From positions 323,273,645 through 323,337,644 of the forward strand of contig NC_053492.1 of assembly GCF_905171775.1 (NCBI RefSeq): 64,000 bases of DNA. The letters run 5' to 3'. The position numbers and the translations under genes were made by a program. This document shows, piece after piece, positions 11,930-23,668 of the stretch; the stretch's first letter is position 1; every line of letters begins with the position of its first letter. This DNA is from Rana temporaria. Taxonomy: Eukaryota; Chordata; Amphibia; Anura; Ranidae. The notes below the pieces were generated by a model. That model saw only the letters and a list, made by a program, of their open reading frames with translations. It searched no databases and was not told the DNA's origin.

Positions 11930-13240
11930 CATGGGTTTCATTAGGTGCAAACTACAGAGCACAAGTGCAGTACACACCAAGTAACATTAGGTGCAAACTA
12001 CAGAGCACAAGTGCAGTACTGGTACACACAAATGGGTAGATTCAGGTAGGGGCGCCTAAACTTAAGGACGGCGTAGCCTAGCGTGTTTACACCATGCCGC
12101 CTTAAGTAAGAGAGGAAAGTACATGATTCAGAAAGCACTTACCTCCTTACTTAGGGCGGCGTAGTGTAAACACGGCGGGCGTAAGGGCGCCTAATTCAAA
12201 TTGCTTGGAGGGGGGCGTGTTGTATGGAAATGAGGCTTGACCTCACGTTTTTTGACGTTTTTTTACACTGCGCATGCGCCGGGCGCCTACATTTCCCAGG
12301 GCGCATTGCGGCTAAGTACGCCGTACGGGCCTATTGATTTTTACGCAGACGTAAACGACGTAACTCCCGATTCGCGGACGACTTACGCAAACGACGTAAA
12401 AAATTCGAACCTCGTGGCGGGAACGGCGGCCATACTTTAACATTGTTATTCCACCTCATAGGTGGAATAACTTTAGGCCGCCTAAGGCCTTACGGAAACG
12501 ACGGTAATCGACTGCGGCGGTCTTGCGTACGTTCGGGAATCGGCGTGAAAGCTCATTTACATAATCTACGCCGGCCGCAATGGAAGCGCCACCTAGCCGT
12601 CAACCAAAACATTGCAATCTAAGATAGGACGGCGCAAGCCGTCCTATCTTAGATATGTTTAAGTGTATCTCTGTTAGAGAATACACTTAAACAAACGCCG
12701 GCGTAAATTCAGAGTTAGGTCGGCTTATCTACTGATAAGTCGGCCTAAATCTTTCTGAATCTACCTAAAAGTAACATTAGGTGCAAACTACAGAGCACAA
12801 GTGCAGTACACACCAAGTAACTTTAGGTTCAAACTACAGAGCACAAGTGCAGTACACACCAAGTAACATTAGGTGCAATCTACAGAGCACAAGTACAGTA
12901 CTGGTACACACAAAGTAACTTTAGGTGCAAACTATAGAGCACAAGTGCAGTACACACCAAGTAACTTTAGGTGCAAACTACAGAGCACAAGTGCAGTACT
13001 GGTACACACCAAGTAGCTTTAAGTGCAAACTACGGAGCACAAGTGCAGTACTGGTACACACAAAGTAACTTTAGGTGCAAACTACAGAGCACAAGTGCAG
13101 TACACACCAAGTATCATTAGGTGCAAACTACAGAGCACAAGTGCAGTACACACCAAGTAACATTAAGTGCAAACTACAGAGCACAAGTGCAGTGCTGGTA
13201 CACACAAAGTAACTTTAGGTGCAAACTACAGAGCACAAGT
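11930..13240. repeat. Minisatellite TR1, about 50-bp unit, left part
   Basis: Repeats of a unit containing TTAGGTGCAAACTACAGAGC and CACAAGTGCAGTAC. Units differ in length because GTACTGGTACACAC alternates with GTACACACC. MITE M6 (12033-12767) splits the array, and the PLE cuts it at 13240. The same unit resumes at 34691 and 39812. Confidence 0.88.
12033..12767. mobile_element. Harbinger-type MITE M6, TSD AAA
   Basis: Ends TGGGTAGATTCAGG and CTGAATCTACCTA, flanked by AAA (12030-12032, 12768-12770). It represents the TNGGTAGATTCA subgroup, which also includes H4. It lies inside the TR1 array. Confidence 0.78.
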
Positions 13241-13658
13241 ATTGGTTGTGAGTGTCACCGGCGCAAAAGAAAATAAAATAAATCTAAACCGTGATCTGCT
13301 GCAGTACTGTGTACCCTTGGTGGGGGTCGAGTGCATAAGGAAAAAAATGTTACTGCGCTGATCTAATTATCCAGAGATTTTAATCTCTGGGAATGTGGAC
13401 ATAAATGAAATATATATATCAGGGCCACAATGTACCCAATCTTAAGTGTGAATAACCCGAATACAATCTATGAAAATATGTAAGTTAAATTTAAATCATG
13501 CAAGTGTGACACAGTAATATCGAACTTACATCATAAATCTATATTAGTGTGTCGGCATACAATCCATATGCCACAGTGCTCCTGTGAGAAAGTGACTATT
13601 GTTGCTGCTACTAACCAACTGAATAGTGAAAACAATACAAAAAATATTACAAAAAATA

Positions 13659-13661
<3 letters not shown>

Positions 13662-13720
<59 letters not shown>
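13662..13720. repeat. (TA)n microsatellite, about 29 copies
   Basis: Uninterrupted TA dinucleotides inside the pLTR. Equivalent positions in the other pLTR copies are 23313-23412 and 25291-25319, with different lengths. Confidence 0.98.
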
Positions 13721-13726
<6 letters not shown>

Positions 13727-14369
13727 AATATGCAATGTGCCAACTGCACCGTGAGTTGTCCAATAGCCAATATTGGAAACAAATAATCTCAAAAAAATAT
13801 CAAAGAGTAAAATAGTTATCAGACAACCATTAAAATGTGCAATGTGCTAGCTGCACTGAAAATAGTCCAAATGACAGGCAGTCTTGCTCTTATACAGTAG
13901 GTTCCAGCAAACGCAAGGTTCAATGTTGGTGGTGCTGTATACAGAAAAGTGCCGCTATCTCTTCCACCCGACAAAGATGTGCCACCATCACCAATGGTTA
14001 AAATCAACACTCACCAGACCCCAGATATTATTAGGCTCCAAAGTGGTGTCTTTTCTTTATCCGTCAGTGGGTGTTACCTCCTTTTCCCTTTTGCAAGGTA
14101 TCCTCAATTCCTCAAAAACAAGGGGCTCATCATGGTGTAGTATATTAAAATATATTTATTTAAAAAAAAAAAAGGTAAAAAATAACACTTACAATATAAA
14201 GTGCCTCTGACCGGCACTGAATGTCATTGGCAGTGTCAACCGTTAAAAGCCGCTGACCAGCATTTAAATGGCGTCCTAGAAGGTGTGCGTGCCCCGCTTT
14301 ACTCCACATGTGTTGCTACAAGGGGTCCGTGCGTGCTGCTGTGCTACACCCTCTATGTGTGTGTCCAGG

Positions 14370-14411
14370 CAGCCTCTACGCGTTTCGCTATTTGCGTCGT
14401 CAGGAGAGCTG
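14370..14411 (-). ncRNA. Hammerhead-ribozyme-like motif of the PLE pLTR
   Basis: The minus strand contains CTGACGA, a small hairpin CGC-AAATA-GCG, then GAAACGCGTA. This matches the order CUGANGA, stem II, GAAA, a very short stem III and a GU-H cleavage site of the minimal type I hammerheads known from PLEs. Weak stem I pairing (AGCTCT with AGAGGCT) encloses it. One extra C between CTGACGA and a GC/GC stem makes the core imperfect, so activity is uncertain. Confidence 0.5.
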
Positions 14412-14495
14412 TGGACACTACTGTTTGAACTGCATTTATACCCCTGTGTATTGCCTGTAATGCTGCAAAGTAGTCACTGGAAACAGGAAGTCTTA

Positions 14496-14810
14496 CGGCC
14501 GCCATCTTGACTAATGGCGCCGGAAGTTCCTGTTCCACCATTTTAGTTCCTGGATACCCAGCCATTTGCCAATCCTGGCTGTTGGTGCTGGGTTTCAGTA
14601 ATAAAAATGTGCTCAGCAGCCAGGGTGGCTGTGTGTATGTAGCGCTATGCGCGCTGCTACCTCCGTTTTTGTCCGCCCCCCCCCCCCCGTGTGCGGGCGC
14701 TTATCACCCTGTGTTGTTCCCTAATGTCTGATCGCCGCAAATGGAAGTGCGTGTGCGGCCATCTTGCCTCCGTTACCGGAAGTGCCCATTCCGCCATTTT
14801 AGTTTCTGGC
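14496..14810. promoter_or_regulatory. ETS/YY1-like motif clusters in the pLTR
   Basis: GCCGCCATCTTGA (14498-14510), CCGGAAGT (14520-14527) and CCATTTTAG recur as a second set, GCGGCCATCTTGCC then ACCGGAAGTG and CCGCCATTTT, at 14755-14800. These resemble YY1 and GABP/ETS sites used by CpG-type promoters. The inverted pLTR copy repeats them at about 24195-24500. The promoter role is inferred. Confidence 0.4.
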
Positions 14811-15299
14811 ATCCTGTGTTAATCTATGCCTGTTTTGGGTAGTGATTGATTCCCCACACAGGATGTATCATTAGTCATTTTAACTACTGGCAATGGTCCC
14901 TGAGTAGCAGTCAACGTCTCTGGTTGACGCTGCCAGGGACACTTTACAAAAAACAGCATTTTGTTACTTATATTTAATTACTAAAAGTTATGTTTACTAA
15001 AAATTGGTCAAAAAACATAAAACCATAAAGAGCAGGAAACAATATACAGTTTTCGTTTTTTGCACTGCAATATTTTAACATTTCTATACATAGACACTTC
15101 TCAGTGTATGTCATTACTGGTATCTTGACCCTATATTGCTTAATACACATCCTCATTAATTTCTAATGCTTGATGATAAGTGGTCTAATGTTTGTTCTTA
15201 AAGGGGAACTGCTCTAATAGCATACATGCTTGGATTATTTATGTTATCCGATTGTTAATGAAATACCTAGGGGAAATAAAATGTGGAATACCTAAACCA

Positions 15300-17140
15300 T
15301 CAAAAATCTTCCAAAAAACAATTTATATCTAATTCCACATTCATTCCCCTAGGCTTAAGTGTGTCTAATCTAAAAATCCACTCGGTTTCGTTCCTCGATA
15401 CGTCCCTTCTTAAGTTTAAGTTCCTCCAATTCTGTTCAATTTTATCTATGGCATAAAACTTAATTTTACTGGGGTCTTTATTATGTTTATTTTTGAAGTG
15501 CAATGACACATTATGGTGTATATACCCTTTTTTGATATTTCTAATGTGTTCTCCCATTCGCACCGAAAGTTTCCTTGTGGTTCTGCCCACGTATTGCAGC
15601 CCACACTCGCACTCCAATACGTATGTAACGTGTGTACTGCTGCACGTGATCAGTTTGTCCACTTTGAATTGTTCATTGTTGGCGTGAGATTGAAAATGGT
15701 CAACCTTTCTTGGTCCTTTTGTGGTGCGGCAAGGTTTGCATCTTCCGCACCTATAGAAACCCTTCTGGTCAAGGAAGGATATCATCTTTTTGGGTGGGTC
15801 CGGTACATTTTTAACCAAGGAGTCTCGTATTCTTTTTGCTCTTCTGTACACAAATTTTGGTCTGGCTGGTAAAATTGTGTAGAGTTGTGGATCTCCCAAA
15901 ATAATGGGCCAGTGTTTTCTAATGATGTTTTCAAACACTCTGTAGTCTCCATTTAAACCCGTTATGAAGGTGACATCATTCTTTTTAGGGGGTTCAATTG
16001 CTCTCTCTTTTAGCATATCATCCCGGTTCAGGGATCCAACCTCCAATCTAGTTTGCTCCAACCTTCCTCTATCATAACCTTTGTCAGCAAACCTATCGAT
16101 TAAGATGTTTGTCTGTGTCTGATAGTCGGTCATAGAGTTACAATTTTGTTTTATTCTGATGAACTGGCCTTTGGGTATAGCCCGCTTCCACTGCGGATGG
16201 TGGCAGCTTCCAAACGGTATATAACCGTTGCGGTCAGTTTCTTTGAAGTGTGTTTTCGTGTGCAGTTCACCTTCGACCTTGAATATTTCCAGGTCTAGAA
16301 ACTGGGTCACATCAGGTTGTACGTTTACCATAAATTTAATTTCATATTGGTTGGCGTTGATATGCTCTATGAAATTATTTAATTGCTCGCGATTCCCCTT
16401 CCACACGATTAGGATATCGTCGATGAATCTTTTGTATGTTTGTATGTGTGGCCAACATTTTCCGAATATCTCCTCACTCTCCCACTTATTCAGGAAAATG
16501 TTGGCGACACTTGGGGCGTACTTATTCCCCATGCCAACCCCCTTTATTTGGATATAGTACTTATGGTTGTGCCAGAAGAAGTTATTCTTCATGGCCATCC
16601 GCAGACCTTCAAGTATGAACCTTCTTTGTTTTAATTTGAGTTCCGAGTGTTTTTTTAGGGCCCATGCCACCGCTGCCAGTGCATCTGCTTGTTTTATATT
16701 CGTATATAGAGACTCCACATCTATAGTGATTAATAGCGTGGAGTCATCTACTGGGACCTGTTTCAGTGCGTTTAGAACGTCTTTGCTATCTTTAATAAAT
16801 GGTTCACCTTTTGCTGCCAGTGGCTGTAGGAATACATCTAAGTACTCTCCCAGTCTTGAATGAACGGAGTTGATGCCGCTTATTATTGGGCGGCTGGGAG
16901 GTTTCGATTTGTTTTTGTGTACTTTTGGTACCTGATAGATCACTGGTATTCTGGGGGCCTTAGGTAGTATGTATCTTCCCTCTTTTTTATTCAAAATGTG
17001 ATCCGCGATCCCTTTGTTTAGAAAATCTCTCAGTTTGTTTTTTAGTTCTTTATTGGGGTTCTTTTTTAATAGTTGATAAGTGGTGATGTCATCAACTAGC
17101 CTGTTTAGTTCACTCGCATAATCTTGTTTGGTCAGAATGA
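15300..17140 (-). CDS. PLE reverse transcriptase with GIY-YIG endonuclease (C-terminal half, open)
   Basis: This half of the PLE protein copies RNA into DNA and nicks the target. In order it shows LTKQDYASELNRL just after the conserved PADKGG region, then IPVIYQVPKVHK, RPIISGINS, motif A (TIDVESLYTNI), motif B (KGVGMGNKYAPSVANIFL) and motif C (KRFIDDILIVW). A Cys-rich linker follows (YRCGRCKPCRTTKG), then a GIY-YIG domain (TYVLECECGLQYVGRT with RMGEHIRN and a downstream His/Asn stretch). All visible catalytic residues are present and there is no internal stop down to LDINCFLEDF at 15300. The link to the N-terminal half is lost at a run of G (C on the plus strand, about 17145-17159). Confidence 0.85.
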
Positions 17141-17866
17141 CCAGCCCCCCCCCCCCCCCTTATCTGCCGGCCTCACCACTATGTTTTTACGTTTTTCTAG
17201 TTTTCTTATCCCTTGCCATATTCTATCTTGTTTGATGTTTTTCTTTGGTTTGATGTTTTTTATTTCCTTTTCCACCATCTTTTTGAATACTTCTATATGG
17301 TGGTTGGAACTGATTTTGGGATTGAAAGTGGATTTGTTCTTTAGTTGGCTATGTGTATATTCAGGGGTACTTGCCTTATGGGCGTTCTCCCCTTTCCCCT
17401 CAAAGAATTTTTTTAAGTTTAATTTTCTTATAAATTTTTGCAAATCTATAAAGGTTTCAAAACTGTTAAAGGCCCTGCTTGGCGCAAACGTAATGCCCTT
17501 ATCTAATACCAGTAGTTCCTCCTGGGAGAATTCAATGTTAGTTAGGTTGAAGATCCTTTCACCTAACCCACCCTTTTTCTTTTTGCTTCCCCCTCTGCAA
17601 CCTCTCCTTCTTGGGGGTTGTGATTCCACCCCCCTCTGCCGGTCTGAAAAACCGGCATGGGTGGTCTGAAGGACTCCCCCCAGTCCCTCCATTCCCCCTG
17701 CCACTGGGGTGGCCCATAGTTTTGGCCATAGTATCCTCTCCCTCTGCCCCTTTGGCCTCCCCTCCAAGGCCTAGAGTATTGACCATAATAAGGAGGGTAG
17801 GAATGTTGTTGGGGTGGTGGTGGTGGTCCCCCTTGTTGGTTTTTATTTGGGGTGGATTTATGTGGA
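17141..17866 (-). pseudogene. PLE protein, middle part, frameshifted
   Basis: A Gly/Arg/Pro/Tyr-rich low-complexity segment (YYGQYSRPWRGG, GRGRGYYGQN) runs from the Harbinger junction to about 17563. A frame change follows, then IFNLTNIEFSQEELLVLDKG, a typical PLE N-domain motif, and KRKNIVVRPADKGGG at 17160. The second break lies in the G run of the PADKGG motif. The piece is the continuation of the N-terminal part beyond Harbinger H2. Confidence 0.75.
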
Positions 17867-18253
17867 ATGGGCCAAATTCTCAAAAGAGATACGCGGACTT
17901 AACTAAAGTTTTCTAAATTTACACGGCGCGTATCTTTGCGCCCGATCTTCAAAACGAGTTAAGCCTAGATTTCCGGATTTTCCGTCCTACCTAAAATAGT
18001 TACACCTGCGCATCCCCGGGCGCAAATTACGCTAGTCTCGCCTCTGTTTTTGATAGGCAAAGATGCAAATGAGGGAGTTAGGGCGATCCTCAAAATTAAG
18101 TGTGTGCGGCGTATTTTCCGTCCTGTGTGCACCTGTTAGTTTCCCTGTGTAAATGTCCACATTATAAAAGCAGCCCTAATTTTACACATGCCGTTGAAGG
18201 GTTTGCTGAAGGTAGTGACTAAAGCTATAGTTGTGAAGGATCTGTCTGGAAAA

Positions 18254-19411
18254 ATGCCTGGGACATCAATGATTCTGACGGCTCTTGCCCACCTTACAGG
18301 CACAAAGGAGGAGGAGGGCACAGAGGAGGAGGATGAGGGCACGGCGTGATCTGTTTCAAATGCCAGATTATGAGGTGTATGGCAACTACAGGTTTGATAG
18401 GGAAGCCATCCTGGAGATCACCCAACTACTTCAGGAGGATCTTATCACCCCAACCAGACGCTCCCATGCCCTGCCACCTCTACATAAAGTTATGGCAACC
18501 CTCCATTTTTTATCCACAGGCTCATTCCAGCGTGCATCTGGAGGTCTGGCTGGGATGGTGCAGTCGACAATGAGCCGATGTGTCCATCAGGTGGTCCCTG
18601 CCATACTGCGGCGCATGACCAACCAATTTGTCAAGCCCACCCAGGAGGAGCAGCGTCTGCAAGCCATGACTGACTTTTACAGCATTTCTGGCTTCCCAAG
18701 GACCATCGGGCGATAGATTGCACGCATGTGGCACTACAGCCCCCCCCATGAAACTGAACACCTGTTCAGAAACAGAAAAGGGTGGCATTCCATCAACATC
18801 CAGATGATTGTAGATGCCCATGGCCTCATCTGGCACGTTTGTGCCAAGTTTCCAGGGTCGTGCCACGACAGTTTTATTCTACGGCAGACCAAGATCTACC
18901 AAGACTTGGAGATGAACGTTTATGGAGACAGCTGGCTGATTGGTGAGTGACATTGGTGTCAGGTATGCCCCCCCCATGATGCAGACATCACAAGGGGCAC
19001 ATGCATGACTAATATCCTCCTGTCTTTTCCTTTACAGGTGACTCTGGATATGCGTTGGGACCCCATCTCATGACCCCTTTTAGGAACCCCCAAACACCCG
19101 GAGAACGGAAATTCAACGAGGTGCACATCCAGACCCGGTCAATAGTAGAGCGGAAATTTGGCCTTCTCAAGTCCAGATTCAGATGCCTTGACAAGACTGG
19201 GGGTACACTCTTGTATTCCCCAGACTTTGTCTGTCAAATTATTGGGGCATGTTGCATCCTCCATAATTTTGCTCTGAGAAATGGCCTGCATTTTGAGATA
19301 TGTCCTGACCTAACCCCCCACCCAGGCAATCCCCCCCCAACCACCTCTACCCGGTCTGCTGAGGGCCAGGCAATAAGGAGACAACTGGCTGAAGGCATCT
19401 TTGCCCAGTAA
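18254..19411 (+). pseudogene. HARBI1-like transposase, frameshifted (H2)
   Basis: Exon 1 is about 18254-18942 and exon 2 is 19038-19411, with a GTGAGT donor and a TTTACAG acceptor. A TATA-like box (TTATAAAAG, near 18163) precedes the start. Exon 1 starts MPGTSM, shifts near 18290, runs open as YEVYGNYRFDREAILEITQ to FPRTIG, then loses one base before the first catalytic Asp (GATTGCACGC near 18712). A compensating change follows in a C run (18740-18748). The second Asp (PGSCHDSF) and exon 2 with SIVERKFG and the tail EGQAIRRQLAEGIFAQ are intact. At least three small indels break it. Confidence 0.82.
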
Positions 19412-19900
19412 ATGGACCTTAATTATCTTTATTTTTTTGCTTTGCCAACAAAAAATCACAGAGATTATGTGACCTTTAAACATTTACTTTGCACATAAAA
19501 TGCACATTACTTATATGACAATGAGAATGTCTTTTTTTATACAAAACGCACATTAATTATCTCACAATGAGAATGCATGAATGCACGCCACTGTGGTCCC
19601 TAGCACAGACACATCACATGCACATCGAATTGGATTAGATCCAAGTACCCCCCCCCCTTTGGTACTTGGGAGCAGTAACGCCCCGCCACGGCTCCAATTA
19701 TGTCACTGTGCATTCATACACCATTCAGGAACCTGGGATGACTTCTCCCTGGTCCTGGGGATCCCTACTCCACCAAAACTGAGGGTGACACCCTTATGTT
19801 ATCAGGAATGCCACCCCCCACATTCACACATCATTCACACACATAAACCAAATCATAAGTACAGTATAATATAAAAAAAAATCAATAGTACCCCTGCAAA

Positions 19901-21449
19901 TTAGTGATGTTGCCGAGTGCTCCTTCTGGGCTGACCACGGGCACGGCCACGGCCACGGCCACGGCCAACTGGGGGATCTTCACGGGGGGGGGGTCTGTGC
20001 AGGGGAGGGAGTATCTTCACGGGAGGGGTCTGTGCAGGGGAAGAAGGAGCCTCCCCTGGTGTCTGTCCTCCTGCTGGCCTGCCCTCCAAGGCCACGGCTA
20101 TCCTTGTCAGACAGGCAGTGATGTCAGCCGTATTAGCCTGGCCAGCCCGGGTATTGGCCTGCACAGCCCGGGTATTGGCCTGCACAGCCTGGGTCAGGGC
20201 AGTCACCTCCTGGGCCACGCCTGTTGTGGCGTTCTTCAGGTCCCACAAACAGGTGATGACCCCCACTGAGTTGGTGGCCACGTCACCCAATGACTCCCTC
20301 CTTAAACCCAGGCTGTGCTCCACCTTGCTCATTGTTTTTTTAATTTCACCCAGACTGCGGGTCTGCCGGGCATTGTCCCTCAGCAGACTGACCGGCAGAC
20401 GCTTAAACCCCCCCTGGTTTCCGGGGTCGGCCTCCTACTTGCCCCTGAGGCTTGTGGCCTTGGAGGAGGGGTTGGAGTGACCCATGGGGGCTGCTGCATG
20501 TTGGAGGAGGGTTGGGAGGGGCCACCCCTGATGGTGGCCTGACTGCTGGGAGCCTCTGGGGTACCCTCAGGGGATGACTCAAAGGTCCTATCTTGGCCCA
20601 TCAGGATTTGCTGGCCAATATCAATATTCTCATCTTCCTCCCCCTCATCCTCCTCCCACTCAACATCCAAATTAGGGGAGTTGTGGGCACTCCCCTCCCA
20701 TGGCGAATCCTGCTCTTCTTGGGACTCAGCATCAGCTTGTCTTGGGGGTGGTGCAGCAGCCTGCCCTGATGGGCCAGCAACCTCCTGCCCTGATGGGGCT
20801 GCCACCTCCTGCCCTGATGGGGCTGCCACCTCCTGGGCTGATGGGGCTGCCACCTCCTGGGCTGATGACCCAGCAACCTCCTGGGCTGATGACCCAGCAA
20901 CCTCCTGGGCTGATGGGGCTTCAACCTCCTGGCCATCTGGGGAGGACACAAAACAATCACAGGTTGGTGGATCCACACACTTGCCACATCTTCCCTTCCC
21001 CCACCCACACATGCTAATCACCAGATATAAAAAAAAAAAACGTACCTGTCCTCACAGGAGCATCAGAGTCAAAGCCAGGCAGGCCCACCACCTGCTGTGG
21101 GTGGAAACACTGGGCCACTGCCCATTCCTCCTCACTCATCCTGACTGGGCAGGGTCCCCCTCCTCCAGTGCCCCCCTGGTATGGGCATGCAGCGTTGCCA
21201 GCTTGTTCCGGGACACGCTCTTCAAATCGTTTATTTTTTTTTGGACTCCAGCGATGGTCCTGGTCTCCCCCCCCCCCCCCCCGCCGCATTGATCCGATCG
21301 GTGATCTTTTTAAGGATCTCCTTCCTCCTGGCCGGGGTGGTATTGTGGCTCTCAGGGCCATGGAGAAAGCGCCCATATTTTATGATGCCCTGAGAAAGAA
21401 TATGCTTCTCTGCCACTGTAAAATTTAGCTTCCTGCGCTTGGTGGCCAT
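19901..21449 (-). pseudogene. Myb-like Harbinger partner, frameshifted (H2)
   Basis: Exon 1 (21449-21046) starts MATKRRKLNFTVAEKHILSQ and is shifted at a C/G run (about 21270-21284). The intron 21045-20937 has GTACG and CCCCAG borders. Exon 2 opens DGQEVEAPSA and then carries seven or so copies of an eight- to nine-residue repeat (SAQEVA type, 20757-20930). Acidic and Pro-rich parts follow, a frame change near 20380, then SVGVITCLWDLK, heptad-like QANTRAVQANTRAG, LTRIAVALEGRP and a basic RGRGRGRARG tail. The internal repeat is peculiar to this copy. Confidence 0.78.
20757..20930 (-). repeat. Coding minisatellite in the H2 Myb-like gene
   Basis: Tandem 24-27 bp units, recognisable on the plus strand by repeated GCAACCTCCTG and GCCACCTCCTG followed by GGCTGATG or CCCTGATG. 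All units keep one frame, encoding (S/P)(A/G)QEVA repeats. Confidence 0.9.
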
Positions 21450-22191
21450 CACAGACACCACCCAGCAACAGGAAACTCACCCAAAAAACAATCAACAATA
21501 CACACACAACAAAGAAAAAAAAACACAGCAAAAAAAAGAAAAACACAAACAGACAGCTACTATAAATTCCAAAACAAACAGGCAAAAAAGGGAAACAAAA
21601 AACAATCACACACCAAAATAGAAACACTTATCAAAAACAAACAGGCAAACAATCAAAACAAATAACAAATTAGCAAAAACAAACACCAACTATACTCTAC
21701 AACTCCTCAACAACTTTTCTCACAAACAAATCTTACCAACAAACACTGACAAACGTTCAAAGCAGAAGCAACTTGCTTTAGGAAGGGAACACAGGGAAAT
21801 ACTTTTGCAAGGGAAGTGTGTTTGACTGGGGCTATTTAGACACAGGGCGATCCTCAAACTAAGTACGCTTGGCCTTTTACCTATCTCACTGATTGCCATG
21901 AGCAAAGTTCTGCACATGCCCAGTGAGGTCCAGATTTGTGCGCGCATGCGCAGTACGGCCGGCCCTTCATTTGCATAGGGTCACGGCTCATTACAATGAA
22001 GCACGCCCACTTCATTCCCACTTGCCATAACCACGCCTTACGCCTTGGAATTTAGGTTAAGGATGGCGCAATTTTGTGCGCAAATGCTCTGTGGATACGG
22101 CACTTACGACACCAACTTAGGGCGCCGTAACTTAAATGACATAAGTTAGGTAATACTAAATTTGCACAGCTTTTTAAGAATTTGGCCCAAT

Positions 22192-22853
22192 ATTTTTAAC
22201 AGTCGGGGTACCTGCTTTCTTTTTCACACTAGTAGTTTCAATTTTCCCCTGGGAGGTGCTTGCACCCTGCGTTTCAGTCGTTTCCATTTCATCATTGAGT
22301 GATGTATTATTCGAATTGGGTATTATATCGTTCTCTTGCCAGCTATATATTTTCCCTGCCGTGTAATCTTTCTTGTCCCGTTGTATTTTTTAACCTTTTT
22401 GTTTCTGATTTCATTATCTAATTTGGTCAGGAAATCTTGCAATTTTTTAGCTCTGGTGGTGTAATCATCAGTGCTACTATGTGGGGTCATGTTCTCTTTA
22501 AGACTATTAATGGTTGTTTCAATTTTCTTTAGCTTTATCTTTCTTCTATCAATAATAATGTCCAATAGTTTATTTTCGCATCCATTAAAGAAATTATACC
22601 AGGCTTGTGTTAGGCCCTCCTCTGTTAACCCATCATTGGGTCCTAAATCCCACCTTAACCTACTTGGTGTTATGTGGGCTTGTTTGTATTTTTCCAGGGT
22701 GGTAATGTCCCACCATACCCTTATTTGTTTGTCCATTACATTTTTCAACTGTTTGAACCCTTGTTCCAGATTGACTGTGGTGGTGTCATCTGTATTTTCA
22801 AATGGGTCTCCCATTTCCAACCTTCTACTGGCCAGGAATGAGAAGACCTCCAT
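22192..22853 (-). pseudogene. PLE protein, N-terminal part, interrupted by Harbinger H2
   Basis: The frame starts MEVFSFLASRRLEMGDPFEN at 22853 and includes VWWDITTLEKYKQAHITPSR, LRWDLGPNDGLTEEG and a charged coiled-coil-like stretch. It is followed by a frame change near 22330-22360. The alternative frame continues as PNSNNTSLNDEMETTETQ to the Harbinger junction at 22192. No enzymatic motif is expected here; this leader domain is typical of vertebrate PLEs. Confidence 0.7.
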
Positions 22854-22883
22854 CTATGATGCCCGTGCGGTAATTAGGAAAAA

Positions 22884-23668
<785 letters not shown>

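Larger units (their letters stand above)
13241..15299 (-). repeat. PLE terminal repeat (pLTR), full 3' copy
   Basis: Its outer part (13241-13975) recurs in direct orientation at 22884-23668. From 13560 to about 15310 it recurs inverted at 23669-25440, and 13337-13550 recurs inverted at 34474-34690. It holds a TA microsatellite, a hammerhead-like motif and clusters of ETS- and YY1-like motifs. It follows directly after the stop codon of the PLE protein. Confidence 0.82.
17869..22188. mobile_element. Harbinger element H2 (two-gene), TSD AAT
   Basis: A 4320-bp element inserted in the PLE coding region. Ends are GGGCCAAATTCTC and GAATTTGGCCC, with AAT on both sides (17866-17868, 22189-22191). 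It holds a plus-strand transposase and a minus-strand Myb-like gene, both broken. It must be younger than the PLE insertion. Confidence 0.88.

Noticed and set aside
13531..13792. Frames with long Ile-Tyr repeats (also 23182-23483 and 25217-25642)
   Set aside because: Translation of TA microsatellites in the PLE terminal repeats.
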